A stretch of 5,828 nucleotides of DNA, taken from NCBI GenBank assembly GCA_900555225.1, contig USKL01000110.1, positions 1 to 5,828 on the forward strand. The letters run 5' to 3'. Under the pieces are notes generated by a model. That model did no database searches. It saw only the letters and a program-made list of their open reading frames with translations, and was not told the origin of the DNA. The position numbers and the translations under genes are program-made. Below are positions 5,307-5,828 of the stretch, one piece after another. Numbering within the stretch: the first letter of the stretch is position 1; each line of letters starts with the position of its first letter. The DNA comes from an uncultured Collinsella sp. (lineage in GTDB: Bacteria > Actinomycetota > Coriobacteriia > Coriobacteriales > Coriobacteriaceae).

Positions 5307-5828
5307 TCACAAGAACGCTTGCGCTGTCCCCATCCGGAGAAGGGGACGATATGTCAGGCGGCCGCGATGACGGGCCTCGGCGGACACCTGGGCGTGCGGG
5401 CCGGCGGCTTTGACGGACTCGGGCAGGTGCGAGTACTTCTTCTCGAAGTTCTCCTCGAACATCACCGCCAGGTTGTGCGCGGCCTCGTCGTAGCGCGCGG
5501 TGCTCTGCCAGTATTGGCGCGGCACCAGGATGCCATCGGGCACGCCGTGGCACGTCGTGGGAATGTCAACGTTAAAGATGTCGTCGTGCACGAACTCGCT
5601 ATCCTCGATGGTGCCGTCGAGGGCGCGTGCGACCAGCGAGCGCGTGTAGGCCAGCTCGATGCGATGACCCACGCCGTAGCCGCCGCCAATCCAGCCGGTG
5701 TTGACCAGGTACACGCGTGTGCGGCCGTCGGCAATGCGCTCGCCAAGCATCTTGGCGTAAACCATGGGGTCGAGCGGCATAAACGGCTCGCCGAACAGCG
5801 AAGAGAACGTGGGCGTGGGCTCGGTGAC
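5307..5828 (-). CDS. pckA: Phosphoenolpyruvate carboxykinase (ATP), C-terminal part
   Basis: This cytoplasmic enzyme interconverts oxaloacetate and ATP with phosphoenolpyruvate, CO2 and ADP. In anaerobes it often runs in the carboxylating direction to feed succinate formation. The N-terminal part, including the main P-loop and metal ligands, lies beyond the window. The visible 173 residues begin in frame at the right edge with TEPTPTFSSLFGEPFMPLDP. They continue with VYLVNTGWIGGGYGVGHRI (39-57), the TR of AYTRSLV (60-66) and DIFNVDIP (83-90), all matching the C-terminal domain of the ATP-dependent family and not the GTP-dependent one. The ATG at 5780 is internal. Family members usually stop a few residues after a conserved AGP. 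Here AAGP (141-144) is followed by 29 further residues of Arg- and Ala-rich, unfamiliar sequence ending at the TGA at 5309-5307. This suggests an altered 3' end. A sequence error or frameshift is also possible, because a TGA lies in the neighbouring frame at 5356-5354. Confidence 0.93.
   Translation of the reverse strand, partial: VTEPTPTFSSLFGEPFMPLDPMVYAKMLGERIADGRTRVYLVNTGWIGGGYGVGHRIELAYTRSLVARALDGTIEDSEFVHDDIFNVDIPTTCHGVPDGILVPRQYWQSTARYDEAAHNLAVMFEENFEKKYSHLPESVKAAGPHAQVSAEARHRGRLTYRPLLRMGTAQAFL
5326..5347. repeat. GTCCCC/GGGGAC inverted repeat in the carboxykinase tail
   Basis: GTCCCC (5326-5331) and GGGGAC (5342-5347) are complementary six-base arms around a ten-base loop that contains TCCGGA. 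The preceding bases make CTGTCCCC, an eight-base word shared with inverted repeat copy 2 (2872-2879). The word is too short to prove common origin. Confidence 0.45.

Overview
The window looks like ordinary chromosomal DNA from a high-GC Gram-positive gut bacterium. I would guess a coriobacterium close to Collinsella, based on general resemblance of the proteins and base composition rather than on a search. It holds six protein genes and no RNA gene, transposase or CRISPR array that I can see. The flanking genes are cut by the window edges.

Left part, + strand: the 3' portion of a WecA/TagO-type undecaprenyl-phosphate sugar-1-phosphate transferase (2-901), then trpS (1061-2110), which ends in a strong intrinsic terminator with a UACG tetraloop (2146-2173). 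Between trpS and the next gene is a 393-base convergent gap. It contains that terminator, a second long hairpin (2221-2262), an A+T-richer stretch without a credible gene (2263-2446) and the first copy of a short inverted repeat.

Right part, - strand, read from high to low coordinates: the 3' portion of ATP-dependent phosphoenolpyruvate carboxykinase (5828-5307), a solo B3/4-domain protein (5217-4498), a MarR-family regulator (4327-3878), a DegV-family fatty-acid-binding protein (3758-2904) and a small MGMT-like DNA alkylation-repair protein that keeps its active-site cysteine (2824-2504). Gaps of 70-170 bases separate these genes, so most are probably transcribed singly. MarR and DegV may be functionally paired.

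The most notable non-coding signal is a 39-41-base inverted repeat present three times (2447-2487, 2854-2892, 4433-4471). Each copy lies 11-26 bases downstream of the stop codon of a - strand gene, where it would work as an intrinsic terminator. The middle copy is inverted relative to the other two, so its RNA loop is complementary to theirs over all nine positions. A second oddity is the 3' end of the carboxykinase gene, whose reading frame runs about 29 residues past the usual end of the family and contains a GTCCCC/GGGGAC inverted repeat. I found no clear evidence of a wholly new multi-gene system.
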